From NCBI RefSeq assembly GCF_004310345.1, contig NZ_SISK01000007.1:1-64000 (forward strand): a stretch of DNA of 64,000 nt. Reading direction: 5' to 3'. The position numbers and the translations under genes are program-made. Source of the DNA: Paracoccus subflavus (GTDB lineage Bacteria > Pseudomonadota > Alphaproteobacteria > Rhodobacterales > Rhodobacteraceae). The notes under the pieces are model-generated. The model saw only the letters and a list, made by a program, of their open reading frames with translations, was not told the DNA's origin and did no database searches. This document shows, piece by piece, positions 9,878 through 18,396 of this stretch (its first letter is position 1; every line of letters begins with the position of its first letter).

Positions 9878-10753
9878 ATGGCAGTCCAGTCGGTTGGAAT
9901 CGTGGGCGCGGGTCAGATGGGCAACGGCATCGCCCATGTCTTTGCCCTGGCGGGATACGATGTGCTGATGACCGATATCAGCCAGGACGCCCTGGACAAG
10001 GCGCTGTCGCTGATCGACCGCAACCTTGAACGCCAGGCCAGCAAGAACAGGATCGCCGAGGATGACCGCAGGGCCGCGATGGGCCGGATCCGCACCACGC
10101 TGCGGCTGGCCGACCTGGGCCAGACCGACCTGGTGATCGAAGCCGCGACCGAGCGCGAGACCGTCAAGCAGGCGATCTTCGAGGATCTGGTGCCGCATCT
10201 CAAGCCCGACACCATCCTGACCTCAAACACGTCCTCGATCTCGATCACCCGGCTGGCCAGCCGCACCGACCGGCCGGAAAAGTTCATGGGCTTTCACTTC
10301 ATGAACCCGGTCCCGGTGATGCAACTGGTCGAGCTGATCCGCGGCATCGCGACTGATCAGCCCACCTATGACACGCTGCTCGCGGTGGTGGAAAAGCTGG
10401 GCAAGACGGCAGCCACGGCCGAGGATTTCCCGGCCTTTATCGTCAACCGGATCCTCATGCCGATGATCAACGAGGCGGTCTATACGCTTTATGAAGGCGT
10501 CGGGAATGTCCGGTCCATCGACGAATCGCTCAAGCTGGGTGCCAATCATCCGATGGGGCCGCTGGAACTGGCCGATTTCATCGGGCTGGACACCTGCCTG
10601 GCGATCATGAACGTGCTGCATGACGGATTGGCCGATACGAAATACCGCCCCTGCCCCTTGCTGACCAAGTATGTCGAGGCCGGCTGGCTGGGACGCAAGA
10701 CCGGACGCGGCTTTTACGACTATCGCGGCGGCACCCCCGTGCCGACGCGGTGA
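9878..10753 (+). CDS. 3-hydroxybutyryl-CoA dehydrogenase
   Basis: 291 residues. Oxidises (S)-3-hydroxybutyryl-CoA to acetoacetyl-CoA with NAD(P). The Rossmann motif GAGQMGNGIAHVFALAGYDV starts at residue 9. The active-site region FMGFHFMNPVP supplies the catalytic His, and NRILMPMINEA lies in the dimerising C-terminal domain. It follows etfBA across a terminator, a gene order also known from relatives, and fits butanoate or polyhydroxybutyrate breakdown. Confidence 0.94.
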   Translation: MAVQSVGIVGAGQMGNGIAHVFALAGYDVLMTDISQDALDKALSLIDRNLERQASKNRIAEDDRRAAMGRIRTTLRLADLGQTDLVIEAATERETVKQAIFEDLVPHLKPDTILTSNTSSISITRLASRTDRPEKFMGFHFMNPVPVMQLVELIRGIATDQPTYDTLLAVVEKLGKTAATAEDFPAFIVNRILMPMINEAVYTLYEGVGNVRSIDESLKLGANHPMGPLELADFIGLDTCLAIMNVLHDGLADTKYRPCPLLTKYVEAGWLGRKTGRGFYDYRGGTPVPTR

Positions 10754-10772
10754 CACCCCCGGCCCTGCCCGA

Positions 10773-10787
10773 CGGACCCGCGGTCCG
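10773..10787. other. Hairpin between hbd and choX
   Basis: CGGACC (10773-10778), CGC loop, GGTCCG (10782-10787): a perfect 6-bp stem just after hbd and 27 nt before the choX start. There is no T-run, so it could be a weak terminator or an operator. Confidence 0.35.
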
Positions 10788-10813
10788 GGGCAAGCCCTGA
10801 CAGGAGGATGACC

Positions 10814-11746
10814 ATGAAGGCCCTTACAACCCTGACGGCCCTGATGCTGGCGGCATCGGCTCTGCCCGCCTTGGCCGAGGATGCGGCGGCCTGTGGCACG
10901 GTGCGCCTTTCCGATCCCGGCTGGACGGACATCACCGCCACAAACGGCGTGGCGGCGGTTCTGCTGGAAGCCCTGGGCTATGAGCCCGACATCGCCACCC
11001 TGTCGGTTCCGGTCGGATACGAGGCGCTGAAGAACGGGCAGACGGACGTGTTCCTGGGCAACTGGATGCCCGCGCAGCAGACGTTCCGCGACGATCTGGA
11101 CGCTTCCGGCACGGTGGTCGAACTGGTGCAGAACCTGGAAGGCGCCAAGTTCACCCTGGCGGTCAACAAGGCCGGCGCCGACGCCGGGGTCAAGGATTTC
11201 GGCGATCTGGACGCGCAAAAGGATGCCTTCGGCGGCAAGATCTATGGGATCGAGCCGGGCGCCCCCGCAAACCAGTCGATTCAGGCGATGATCGAGGCGG
11301 ACGAATTCGGCCTGGGTGATTGGGAACTGGTGGAATCGGGCGAACAGGCGATGCTGGCACAGGTCGGGCGCAGCGGCGACACACCGGTCGTCTTTCTTGC
11401 CTGGGCGCCTCATCCCATGAACGAGGCGATCGACATCACCTATCTGTCGGGCGGCGACGCCCAGTTCGGCCCCGATTATGGCGGCGCGACGGTGCATACG
11501 CTGGCCCGGAAGGAATGGGTCGCCGCCTGCCCGAATGCGGCCCGGCTGTTCAGCCAACTGGTCTTCGACGTGCCAATGGAAAACGTCCTGATGGGCAAGA
11601 TCCTAGACGATGGCGCCGATCCCAAGGAGGCCGCGGTGGAATGGCTGGCCGAAAATCCGCAGGCCATCGATGCCTGGCTGGACGGCGTCACCACGCTGGA
11701 CGGCCAGCCGGGCACCGAGGCGGTCAAGGCTGCGGTGGCCGGGTAA
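10814..11746 (+). CDS. choX: Choline/betaine-type ABC transporter substrate-binding protein
   Basis: 310 residues. A signal peptide covers about 1-20 (MKALTTLTALMLAASALPA) of a periplasmic OpuAC-type binding protein. Motifs DPGWTDI, GNWMPA and FLAWAPHPMN carry the aromatic residues that cage quaternary ammonium groups. ATG 10814 lies 6 nt after AGGAGG; ATG 10808 touches it and is unlikely. It matches the ChoX family. The permease and ATPase usually encoded next to it are absent; instead choline-sulfatase follows after 4 nt. Confidence 0.85.
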   Translation: MKALTTLTALMLAASALPALAEDAAACGTVRLSDPGWTDITATNGVAAVLLEALGYEPDIATLSVPVGYEALKNGQTDVFLGNWMPAQQTFRDDLDASGTVVELVQNLEGAKFTLAVNKAGADAGVKDFGDLDAQKDAFGGKIYGIEPGAPANQSIQAMIEADEFGLGDWELVESGEQAMLAQVGRSGDTPVVFLAWAPHPMNEAIDITYLSGGDAQFGPDYGGATVHTLARKEWVAACPNAARLFSQLVFDVPMENVLMGKILDDGADPKEAAVEWLAENPQAIDAWLDGVTTLDGQPGTEAVKAAVAG

Positions 11747-11750
11747 TCCC

Positions 11751-13241
11751 TTGCAGCCGAACGTCCTGATCCTGATGGTGGACCAACTGTCGGGGGTGCT
11801 TTTCCCCGACGGCCCCGCCCCGTTCCTGCACGCGCCCCACCTGAAACGACTGGCGGAACGGTCCACGCGGTTCGCCAACACCTATACCGGCAGCCCGCTC
11901 TGCGCGCCCGCACGGGCCAGCTTCATGTCGGGCCAATTGCCGCACCGGACGCGGGTTTACGACAATGCGGCGGAATTCGCGTCCGACATCCCGACCTATG
12001 CCCATCACCTGAGGCGCGCGGGATACCAGACCAGCCTGTCGGGCAAGATGCATTTCGTCGGTCCCGACCAGTTGCACGGGTTCGAGGAACGTCTGACTAC
12101 CGACATCTATCCCGCCGATTTCGGCTGGACCCCGGATTACCGCCGCCCCGGCGAACGGATCGACTGGTGGTATCACAACCTGGGTTCGGTCACTGGCGCC
12201 GGCGTGGCCGAGATCACCAACCAGTACGACTACGACGACGAGGTGGCCTTCAACGCCTGCCGCAAGCTGTATGACCTGGCCCGCGCCAAGGACGACCGGC
12301 CCTGGTGCCTGACGGTCAGCTTTACCCATCCGCACGACCCGTTCGTGGCCCGCCGCAAGTATTGGGATCTGTACACCGGCATCCCAGAACTGGAACCGCC
12401 CGAGGCCATTTCCTATGATGACATGGACCCCCATTCCCGGCGACTGATGGACGCCTGCGACTGGCGGGCCTTCGACATCACGCCCGACCAGATCCGCCGG
12501 GCGCGGCAGGGATATTTTGCCAACATCACCTATGTGGACGACAAGATCGGTGAAATCCTGGACGTGCTGGACCGCACGCGGCAGGCCGCCATCGTCCTGT
12601 TCCTGTCAGACCACGGTGAAATGCTGGGCGAGAGAGGTCTGTGGTTCAAGATGAACTTCTTTGAACCCTCGGCCCGCGTGCCCCTGATGATCGCGGCGCC
12701 CGGCATGGCGCCGGGGCGGGTGGACCAGCCGGTCAGCACCATCGACGTGCTGCCGACGCTGTGCGAACTGGCAGGCCTGCCGATGGACGAGATCGCGCCC
12801 TGGACCGATGGCCGGTCGTTGGCCGGCGGAGCGGCGCGCGGCCCTGTGCCCATGGAATATGCAGCCGAAGGCACGGTGACGCCGATGGTCGCCCTGCGCG
12901 ACGGGCACTGGAAATACATCGCCTGCAAGGCCGACCCGGACATGCTGTTCGATCTGGACCGAGACCCGGGCGAACGGGTGAACCTGGCAGGCGATCCCGA
13001 CCATGCCGTAGTGATGGGCCACTTGCGGGCGATGGCGATGGAATGCTGGGATCTGGACATCTATGACGCCGAGGTGCGGCAGTCCCAGGCCCGCCGCTGG
13101 ATCGTCTATGAGGCGCTGCGCAACGGTGCCTATTATCCGTGGGACTATCAGCCGCTGCAACAGGCGTCCGAGCGGTACATGCGCAATCACATGGACCTGA
13201 ACGTGCTGGAGGAGAACCAGCGGTTCCCGCGCGGCGAATAG
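11751..13241 (+). CDS. betC: Choline-sulfatase
   Basis: 496 residues. Hydrolyses choline-O-sulfate to choline and sulfate in the cytoplasm. Type I sulfatase with metal-binding Asp11 in LILMVDQL. The active-site cysteine that becomes formylglycine is in C51-A-P-A-R55, and FLSDHGEMLGERGLW supplies more metal ligands. The C-terminal choline-sulfatase region includes WDLDIYDAEVRQSQARR. The only usable start is TTG 11751, because a stop lies upstream in frame and the next ATG would remove the metal Asp. Tight linkage to choX suggests joint uptake and use of choline compounds. Confidence 0.92.
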   Translation: MQPNVLILMVDQLSGVLFPDGPAPFLHAPHLKRLAERSTRFANTYTGSPLCAPARASFMSGQLPHRTRVYDNAAEFASDIPTYAHHLRRAGYQTSLSGKMHFVGPDQLHGFEERLTTDIYPADFGWTPDYRRPGERIDWWYHNLGSVTGAGVAEITNQYDYDDEVAFNACRKLYDLARAKDDRPWCLTVSFTHPHDPFVARRKYWDLYTGIPELEPPEAISYDDMDPHSRRLMDACDWRAFDITPDQIRRARQGYFANITYVDDKIGEILDVLDRTRQAAIVLFLSDHGEMLGERGLWFKMNFFEPSARVPLMIAAPGMAPGRVDQPVSTIDVLPTLCELAGLPMDEIAPWTDGRSLAGGAARGPVPMEYAAEGTVTPMVALRDGHWKYIACKADPDMLFDLDRDPGERVNLAGDPDHAVVMGHLRAMAMECWDLDIYDAEVRQSQARRWIVYEALRNGAYYPWDYQPLQQASERYMRNHMDLNVLEENQRFPRGE

Positions 13242-13244
13242 GAA

Positions 13245-13267
13245 AAGGGCCGGTGATGCCGGCCCTT
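13245..13267. terminator. Bidirectional terminator between betC and the DUF2852 gene
   Basis: AAGGGCCGG (13245-13253), TGATG loop, CCGGCCCTT (13259-13267): a perfect 9-bp stem. A-residues flank it on the left and T-residues on the right, so it can serve betC on the plus strand and the DUF2852 gene on the minus strand. Confidence 0.8.
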
Positions 13268-13272
13268 GGGTC

Positions 13273-13692
13273 TTATGCGCTTGGGTAGGCAGGGGTATCG
13301 CTCTTGTCACCGCGCTGTTCCATGAACTGGTCGAACTCGGCCTTGTCCTTGGCTTCGCGCAGCTTCTGCAGGAAATCCACGAACTCGCGATGCTCATCCT
13401 CCAGCCGCTTCAGCGTTTCCTCGCGATAGGCATCAAAGGCGCTGTTGCCGGTTGATGACGCGTAATACCGCACTTGCGTGCCGCGTTTGCTGCAACTGAA
13501 CATGCGTTTGCTCCAGATCATGTAGGCCAGAAGGGCCAGGCCCACGGGCCAGAAAACCACAAAACCCAGGATCATGGCGATGATCCAGGCAGCCCTGCCG
13601 CGCGCATCCAGCCAGTCCCGAGCGCGCATCAGCGGACCTTGGACTTGAGAGGGCAAGGAATAGGCAGGCATTCGGTACGATTCACCATACAT
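13273..13692 (-). CDS. DUF2852 membrane protein
   Basis: 139 residues. One or two hydrophobic stretches (about 35-60, IIAMILGFVVFWPVGLALLAYMIW) are followed by a charged helical tail rich in Glu and Lys (AYREETLKRLEDEHREFVDFL), as in the alphaproteobacterial DUF2852 family, which has no known function. ATG 13692 is chosen because GGGAGG lies 9 nt upstream. The 80-nt gap from the tetR gene contains a promoter-like sequence and an operator-like palindrome, so it is probably transcribed on its own. Confidence 0.85.
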   Translation of the reverse strand: MYGESYRMPAYSLPSQVQGPLMRARDWLDARGRAAWIIAMILGFVVFWPVGLALLAYMIWSKRMFSCSKRGTQVRYYASSTGNSAFDAYREETLKRLEDEHREFVDFLQKLREAKDKAEFDQFMEQRGDKSDTPAYPSA

Positions 13693-13712
13693 AAGGGAAA
13701 CCTCCCATGTTA

Positions 13713-13758
13713 ATGTTAATAACATTTACATATGTAGAGGCCGCGGATCGCTCGTCAA
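13713..13758 (-). promoter_or_regulatory. Promoter and palindromic operator upstream of the DUF2852 gene
   Basis: On the minus strand, TTGACG (13758-13753) is followed after 16 nt by TACATA (13736-13731), a reasonable sigma-70 pair. Just downstream, at the expected start of transcription, lies the perfect palindrome ATGTTA-N-TAACAT (13713-13725). The stretch is strikingly AT-rich for this genome. A repressor bound there would block transcription; the adjacent TetR gene is an obvious candidate regulator. Confidence 0.55.
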
Positions 13759-13772
13759 GCGGGTGGGACAAA

Positions 13773-14387
13773 TTATTCGCCGATCAGGCCAAGCCCGCGC
13801 AGATAGATGATGACCGCGCTTTCCAGCATCTCGGTCGGCTCGACCGGACTGCGGCTGCCCGGCTTGCCCCGCGAAAACAATTCGACCACCCCATGGCTCA
13901 TGGCCCAGACATGGTTGGCAACCATGCGGGCCGGCGGACGGCGGTCGGACGGCAGGCGTTCCGCCAAGCGTTCGGCCGCGTCGATCAACACATGCTGCGC
14001 CCTGTCGGACGCCGCAGCCAGATCGGCATTGCTGGCGATGGATACCCCAGATTCGAACATCGCCATGTAGTGACCCGGACGTTCCGCGGCGAAATCCAGA
14101 TAGGCTTGGCCCATCCGCATGAAGGCCGTCAGTGGTCGGGGCGAACCGTTGTCGAAAGCCTGTTCCAGACGATCGGTGAAATCCACGAAGCCTTGCCGGG
14201 CGACCTCCTCCAGCAGATCGTCGCGGCCCTTGAAATGGCGATAGGGGGCCGCAGGGGACACGCCCGCGCGACGCGCGGCCTCGGTCAGGGTAAAGGCCAG
14301 TGGCCCGGTTTCCTGGATCAGGGTCGCAGTCGCGTCCACCAGGGCCTGACGCAGGTTTCCGTGGTGATAGGTCCTGCGATCAGGCAC
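13773..14387 (-). CDS. TetR-family transcriptional regulator
   Basis: 204 residues. The N-terminal TetR helix-turn-helix is at about 9-55, including LTEAARRAGVSPAAPYRHFKG; the C-terminal half resembles the WHG-type ligand domain (WAMSHGVVELF). The start is GTG 14387, directly after the HPr stop (TAGGTG), with AAGG 7 nt upstream, so it is cotranslated with HPr. The ligand is unknown. Linkage to the HprK/HPr phosphorelay genes is unusual. Confidence 0.88.
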   Translation of the reverse strand: MPDRRTYHHGNLRQALVDATATLIQETGPLAFTLTEAARRAGVSPAAPYRHFKGRDDLLEEVARQGFVDFTDRLEQAFDNGSPRPLTAFMRMGQAYLDFAAERPGHYMAMFESGVSIASNADLAAASDRAQHVLIDAAERLAERLPSDRRPPARMVANHVWAMSHGVVELFSRGKPGSRSPVEPTEMLESAVIIYLRGLGLIGE

Positions 14388-14666
14388 CTACATGCCTTCG
14401 CCAAAGTAATCCGACACCAAGGCTTCCAAGGCATCGGCCAGGGCGGCGGCGTCGGGACCGCTGGTCGTGACGGTGATCTGGCTGCCGCGCGGGGCTGTCA
14501 GCATCAGAAGACCCATGATGGAATCCCCCGACACCGAGATGCCGTCCTTTTCCACCTGCGCCTGGGCGTCGAAGCGTTCGACCAAATCGACGAACTTGGC
14601 GCTTGCCCGGGCGTGAAGGCCCTTTTCGTTGATGATCGCCAGACGGCGCGTGACCTGCCCCGTCAT
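14388..14666 (-). CDS. HPr-family phosphocarrier protein
   Basis: 92 residues. Carries phosphate on His from enzyme I to EIIA. The active site His is in EKGLHARASAKFV (His17), and the regulatory serine sits in SGDSIMGLLML, the site used by HprK. The start overlaps the EIIA stop by one base (TGATG). It belongs to the incomplete regulatory PTS typical of alphaproteobacteria; no sugar permease is present. Confidence 0.95.
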   Translation of the reverse strand: MTGQVTRRLAIINEKGLHARASAKFVDLVERFDAQAQVEKDGISVSGDSIMGLLMLTAPRGSQITVTTSGPDAAALADALEALVSDYFGEGM

Positions 14667-15085
14667 CAGAACCGTGACCCGGTGTTCAATGCAGCTTCGG
14701 CCGGGACGTTATAGGAGTTGATGTATTTCCGCCCCGCCTCCTTGGCAAAGGCCACCGCGTCCGTCACCGGCAGATGGCGCGACTTGGCCAGCTTGACCAG
14801 CATGGGCAAATTGGCGCCATACAGGATCACGCGGTCGCGCATCGCGCAGGCCGGCAGCGACAGGTTGGACGGCGACCCGCCGAACAGGTCGGTGACAACC
14901 ACCACACCGTCGCCCCGATCCACCGCATTGGCGGCCGCCTGGATTTCGGCCGTCTTGGCGGTCCGGTCGTGATCGTCCTCGATCGCGACGGCAACGATGC
15001 CCAGTTGCGGACCAACCACATGTTCGACCGCCAGAAGATATTCCCTGGCCAGTCCGCCATGCGCCACGATCACAATTCCAATCAA
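14666..15085 (-). CDS. PTS EIIA component, mannose-type
   Basis: 139 residues. Accepts phosphate from HPr on His9 in [19 protein letters not shown] is a second family signature. The start is TTG 15085 inside the RapZ stop (TTGA overlap); no ATG is available at the N-terminus. In relatives this EIIA acts as a regulator rather than in sugar uptake. Part of the hprK-rapZ-EIIA-HPr unit. Confidence 0.93.
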   Translation of the reverse strand: MIGIVIVAHGGLAREYLLAVEHVVGPQLGIVAVAIEDDHDRTAKTAEIQAAANAVDRGDGVVVVTDLFGGSPSNLSLPACAMRDRVILYGANLPMLVKLAKSRHLPVTDAVAFAKEAGRKYINSYNVPAEAALNTGSRF

Positions 15086-16122
15086 CGCGTTCCACCACGT
15101 TCAACGGCCTGCAGCCGGCCAGCCTGCCAAGGAGCGACGGAAAGATCGCCCGCAACAGGTGGCGCCGGTGCGCGACGCTCGAGTTCCCTGTGCCTTATTG
15201 ACACCGGCCAGCCTGCCTTCGCAAGCACATGGCCCACCTTTTCGGTCATTGTGACGGAACGATGTTGTCCGCCGGTGCATCCAAACCCGACCGCCAGATG
15301 CGACTTGCCCTCTTGGACATAGGCTGGAAGCAGAAAAAGGATCATCCCGCACACGCGGTCCATGAATTCCGCAAAGCGCGGATCGCCTTCCACATGGTTC
15401 TGAACCGCCTGATCACGTCCGGTCAACGGTCGCAGGTCGGACTCCCAATGCGGATTCGTCAGGAATCGGCAATCGAACATGATGTCGATGCCCCGCGGTA
15501 CCCCGCGCTTGTAGCTGAAGGAATGCAGCGACAGGCTGAGCATCCGATTGGGCCGGGTATCGAACCATCGCGACAGTTCGGCCTTGAGGTCATGGGGCGA
15601 CAGGTCCGAGGTATCGACCAACACGTCGGCCCGCACGCGAATCGGCGCCAGAAGGTCCAGTTCTGCCATCACTCCGGCCGCCGGTGCGCTGTCGGGCGAC
15701 AGGGGGTGGCGGCGGCGGGTTTCGTTGTAACGCCGTTCCAACACCTCGGGCGCGCAGTCCAGAAACAGCACTTCGGGGGCATAGCGGGGATCGCGCGTCA
15801 GCCGGTCGATCAATTCGATCACGTTGCTGGCAGAAAAATCGCGGTTGCGGACATCCAGTCCCAAGGCCAACGGTTCGGGCCGCGTCGGACCGTCCAGAAG
15901 GCGGGGGATCAGCGACAGGGGCAGATTGTCGATCGCTTCGAACCCCAGATCCTCCAGCACGTTGATCGCAGTTGACCGGCCAGCACCCGACGGACCCGTA
16001 ACAAGAACAAGCCGCTGCACCCCCTCATCCGTTGATCGGGGATCGGCAGCAGAAACCGAGGTGGAATCGTCGGTCGTGTTGACCATCTTTCCTGCCGATG
16101 AAACATGCTGTTTCCGTGTCAT
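15082..16122 (-). CDS. rapZ: RNase adapter RapZ / nucleotide-binding protein
   Basis: 346 residues. P-loop GPSGAGRST near residue 42, DDLVDTSDL-like Walker region, and a C-terminal domain with [10 protein letters not shown], all typical of RapZ/YvcJ. In enteric bacteria RapZ directs RNase E to small RNAs; in alphaproteobacteria its role is less clear. ATG 16122 overlaps the hprK stop (ATGA); a later ATG at 16086 would shorten the atypical 35-residue N-terminal tail. The C-terminal tail is also long. Confidence 0.9.
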   Translation of the reverse strand: MTRKQHVSSAGKMVNTTDDSTSVSAADPRSTDEGVQRLVLVTGPSGAGRSTAINVLEDLGFEAIDNLPLSLIPRLLDGPTRPEPLALGLDVRNRDFSASNVIELIDRLTRDPRYAPEVLFLDCAPEVLERRYNETRRRHPLSPDSAPAAGVMAELDLLAPIRVRADVLVDTSDLSPHDLKAELSRWFDTRPNRMLSLSLHSFSYKRGVPRGIDIMFDCRFLTNPHWESDLRPLTGRDQAVQNHVEGDPRFAEFMDRVCGMILFLLPAYVQEGKSHLAVGFGCTGGQHRSVTMTEKVGHVLAKAGWPVSIRHRELERRAPAPPVAGDLSVAPWQAGRLQAVERGGTR

Positions 16123-16529
16123 GCGATGCGGCCGTTCAGCACAAGCTGCCGCAGCGCAGCATAAAGATGCGGGCGATAGGGGGTCGTGACAAGGGGCAAG
16201 GCGATTCCCAGCACATCAAGGCTTTGCGACTGTGGCAATCGGCCTGCACACCCCGCCCCCAGATCGACAACCTGGACGATCCTGACCGGCCTGGCGGGAT
16301 CGGCCGCCAGAATGCCGATGCCTCGCGCCTCGATCCGTCCCAGCAAGGGCGGTGGGCAGCTTGCCATGATCGCCGGTCCTTCACGATGCAGATCGGTCCG
16401 GTCATCGGCCACCAGCAAGGCCCCGGCTGCCATCAATTGGAGGGCGAGTGTCGATTTTCCGGTCCCCGAAGGACCAAGAATCAACAATCCCGCATCTTCG
16501 AAGGAAATTGACGTAGCATGAAGCTGCAT
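16119..16529 (-). CDS. hprK: HPr kinase/phosphorylase, short alphaproteobacterial form
   Basis: 136 residues, compared with about 310 in Firmicutes. Only the catalytic C-terminal domain is present, with the P-loop GPSGTGKST at about 21-29. It phosphorylates the regulatory serine of HPr. ATG 16529 is preceded by GAGAGG. This short form is standard in alphaproteobacteria. In many relatives chvI and chvG lie between pckA and hprK; here only a 205-nt gap separates them. Confidence 0.9.
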   Translation of the reverse strand: MQLHATSISFEDAGLLILGPSGTGKSTLALQLMAAGALLVADDRTDLHREGPAIMASCPPPLLGRIEARGIGILAADPARPVRIVQVVDLGAGCAGRLPQSQSLDVLGIALPLVTTPYRPHLYAALRQLVLNGRIA

Positions 16530-16734
16530 CTGCGAATCACCTCTCGCCTTTGATGCTGGGCTAAAATGGATAACAACGGGTTGAAATCGGATCGCCGAGC
16601 AGGCCGTTTGCGATAACATCTACTGTTTACGCTAACTGTTCGCGCCAACGTCTTTTTTGTACTTCGGCCCATGCTATAGGCGCCACATACTTCCGCAGGA
16701 AGCCTTCAAGTCATTCATCAGGAGCGTCGATACC
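16530..16734. promoter_or_regulatory. Divergent promoter region hprK / pckA
   Basis: 205 nt between two divergent genes. A TATAGG hexamer at 16675-16680 could be the pckA -10 box, although the -35 is poor. ACTGTT occurs twice (16622-16627 and 16635-16640), 13 nt apart, upstream of it. No ORF with coding character is present. Confidence 0.4.
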
Positions 16735-18330
16735 ATGACCACACGCGTGAACCCGAACTGCATGCTCGAGGATCAGGGAATCGAGGGGCTTGGACAGGTT
16801 TACTACAATCTGCTGGAACCGGCCCTGATGACCGAGGCGGTTGCGCGCGGTGAAGGCAGAATGGGTCTGGGGGGGACGTTCCTGGCAACCACCGGCGCCC
16901 ATACCGGCCGTTCCCCCAAGGACAAGTTCGTGGTCCGCACTCCCGAGGTCGAAAACGCGATCTGGTGGGATAACAACAAGCCCATGGCACCCGAGGCCTT
17001 TGACCGTCTGCATTCGGACATGCTGGCCCATATGAAGGGCCGCGACTATTTCGTGCAGGATCTGTTCGGCGGCGCGGATGCCGAAAATCGTCTGGATGTG
17101 CGCGTGATTACCGAACTGGCGTGGCACGGCCTGTTCATCCGCCATCTGCTCCGCCGCCCCAAGGCCGAGGAACTGGCGACTTTTACCCCGGAATTCACTA
17201 TCATCAACTGCCCCGGCTTCAAGGCCGATCCGGAACGCCATGGCTGCCGCAGCGAGACGGTGATCGCCCTGAATTTCGCCAAGAAGCTGATCCTGATCGC
17301 CAACACGGCCTATGCGGGGGAAAACAAGAAGTCGGTCTTTACGTTGCTGAACTATTTGCTGCCTGAAAAGGGCATCATGCCGATGCATTGCAGCGCCAAC
17401 CACGCGATCGGCAATCCGGATGACAGCGCGGTATTCTTTGGTCTGTCGGGCACCGGCAAGACCACGCTGTCGGCGGACCCTTCGCGCGTGCTGATCGGCG
17501 ACGATGAACACGGCTGGTCAGACAAGGGCATCTTCAACTTTGAGGGCGGCTGTTACGCCAAGACCATCAACCTGTCGCCCAAGGCCGAGCCCGAAATCTA
17601 TGCGACCTGCTCGCGCTTCGGCACCGTGATCGAGAACATGGTCTTCGATCCCGACACGCTGGAGCTGGATTTCGACGACAATTCGATCACCGACAACATG
17701 CGCTGCGCCTATCCGCTGGAGGCGATCGGCAACGCGTCGCCGACTAGCCTGGGCGGACATCCCAAGAATGTGATCATGCTGACCTGCGATGCCTTCGGCG
17801 TGCTGCCGCCGATCGCGCGGCTGACGCCCGCGCAGGCAATGTACCATTTTCTGTCGGGCTTCACGTCAAAGACGCCGGGAACCGAGGTCGGCGTGACCGA
17901 GCCGACCCCGACCTTCTCGACCTGCTTCGGCGCGCCTTTCATGCCGCGCCGCCCCGAGGTTTATGGCAAGCTGCTGCAGGAAAAAATCGCCCAGCATGGG
18001 GCAAGCTGTTGGTTGGTAAACACTGGCTGGACAGGCGGCGCCTTCGGCACCGGTCGGCGGATGCCCATTGCAGCAACTCGCGCCCTGCTGGCAGCGGCCC
18101 TTGACGGCAGCCTGAACGACGTTCAGTTCCGCCGCGACTCGAACTTCGGATTCGAGGTTCCGGTCACGGTGCCGGGGGTCGATGACATTCTGCTGGACCC
18201 GCGCCGGACCTGGAACGATCCCGCCGCCTATGACCGGCAGGCCGCCAAGCTGGTGCAGATGTTCAGCGACAATTTCGCGCAATATCTGGAGGCGATCGAC
18301 GACGAGGTGCGCGCGGCCGCCATCGGCTGA
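16735..18330 (+). CDS. pckA: Phosphoenolpyruvate carboxykinase (ATP)
   Basis: 531 residues. Converts oxaloacetate and ATP to PEP, CO2 and ADP, the entry step of gluconeogenesis. Motifs: [10 protein letters not shown] near the N-terminus, the kinase P-loop [11 protein letters not shown], metal-binding [10 protein letters not shown], and [14 protein letters not shown] near the end. ATG 16735 follows AGGAG; an earlier in-frame start at 16657 lies in the promoter region. It is closed by a strong terminator. Confidence 0.97.
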   Translation: MTTRVNPNCMLEDQGIEGLGQVYYNLLEPALMTEAVARGEGRMGLGGTFLATTGAHTGRSPKDKFVVRTPEVENAIWWDNNKPMAPEAFDRLHSDMLAHMKGRDYFVQDLFGGADAENRLDVRVITELAWHGLFIRHLLRRPKAEELATFTPEFTIINCPGFKADPERHGCRSETVIALNFAKKLILIANTAYAGENKKSVFTLLNYLLPEKGIMPMHCSANHAIGNPDDSAVFFGLSGTGKTTLSADPSRVLIGDDEHGWSDKGIFNFEGGCYAKTINLSPKAEPEIYATCSRFGTVIENMVFDPDTLELDFDDNSITDNMRCAYPLEAIGNASPTSLGGHPKNVIMLTCDAFGVLPPIARLTPAQAMYHFLSGFTSKTPGTEVGVTEPTPTFSTCFGAPFMPRRPEVYGKLLQEKIAQHGASCWLVNTGWTGGAFGTGRRMPIAATRALLAAALDGSLNDVQFRRDSNFGFEVPVTVPGVDDILLDPRRTWNDPAAYDRQAAKLVQMFSDNFAQYLEAIDDEVRAAAIG

Positions 18331-18350
18331 TGCTGGCTGAGACGAACGAA

Positions 18351-18383
18351 AAAGGCCGCGCACCCTGCGCGGCCTTTCTTTTT
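18351..18383 (+). terminator. Intrinsic terminator after pckA
   Basis: AAAGGCCGCGC (18351-18361), ACCCT loop, GCGCGGCCTTT (18367-18377), then CTTTTT: a perfect 11-bp stem with a T-tract. On the minus strand it can also end phoX transcription. Confidence 0.92.
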
Positions 18384-18396
18384 GATGATGACGGGA

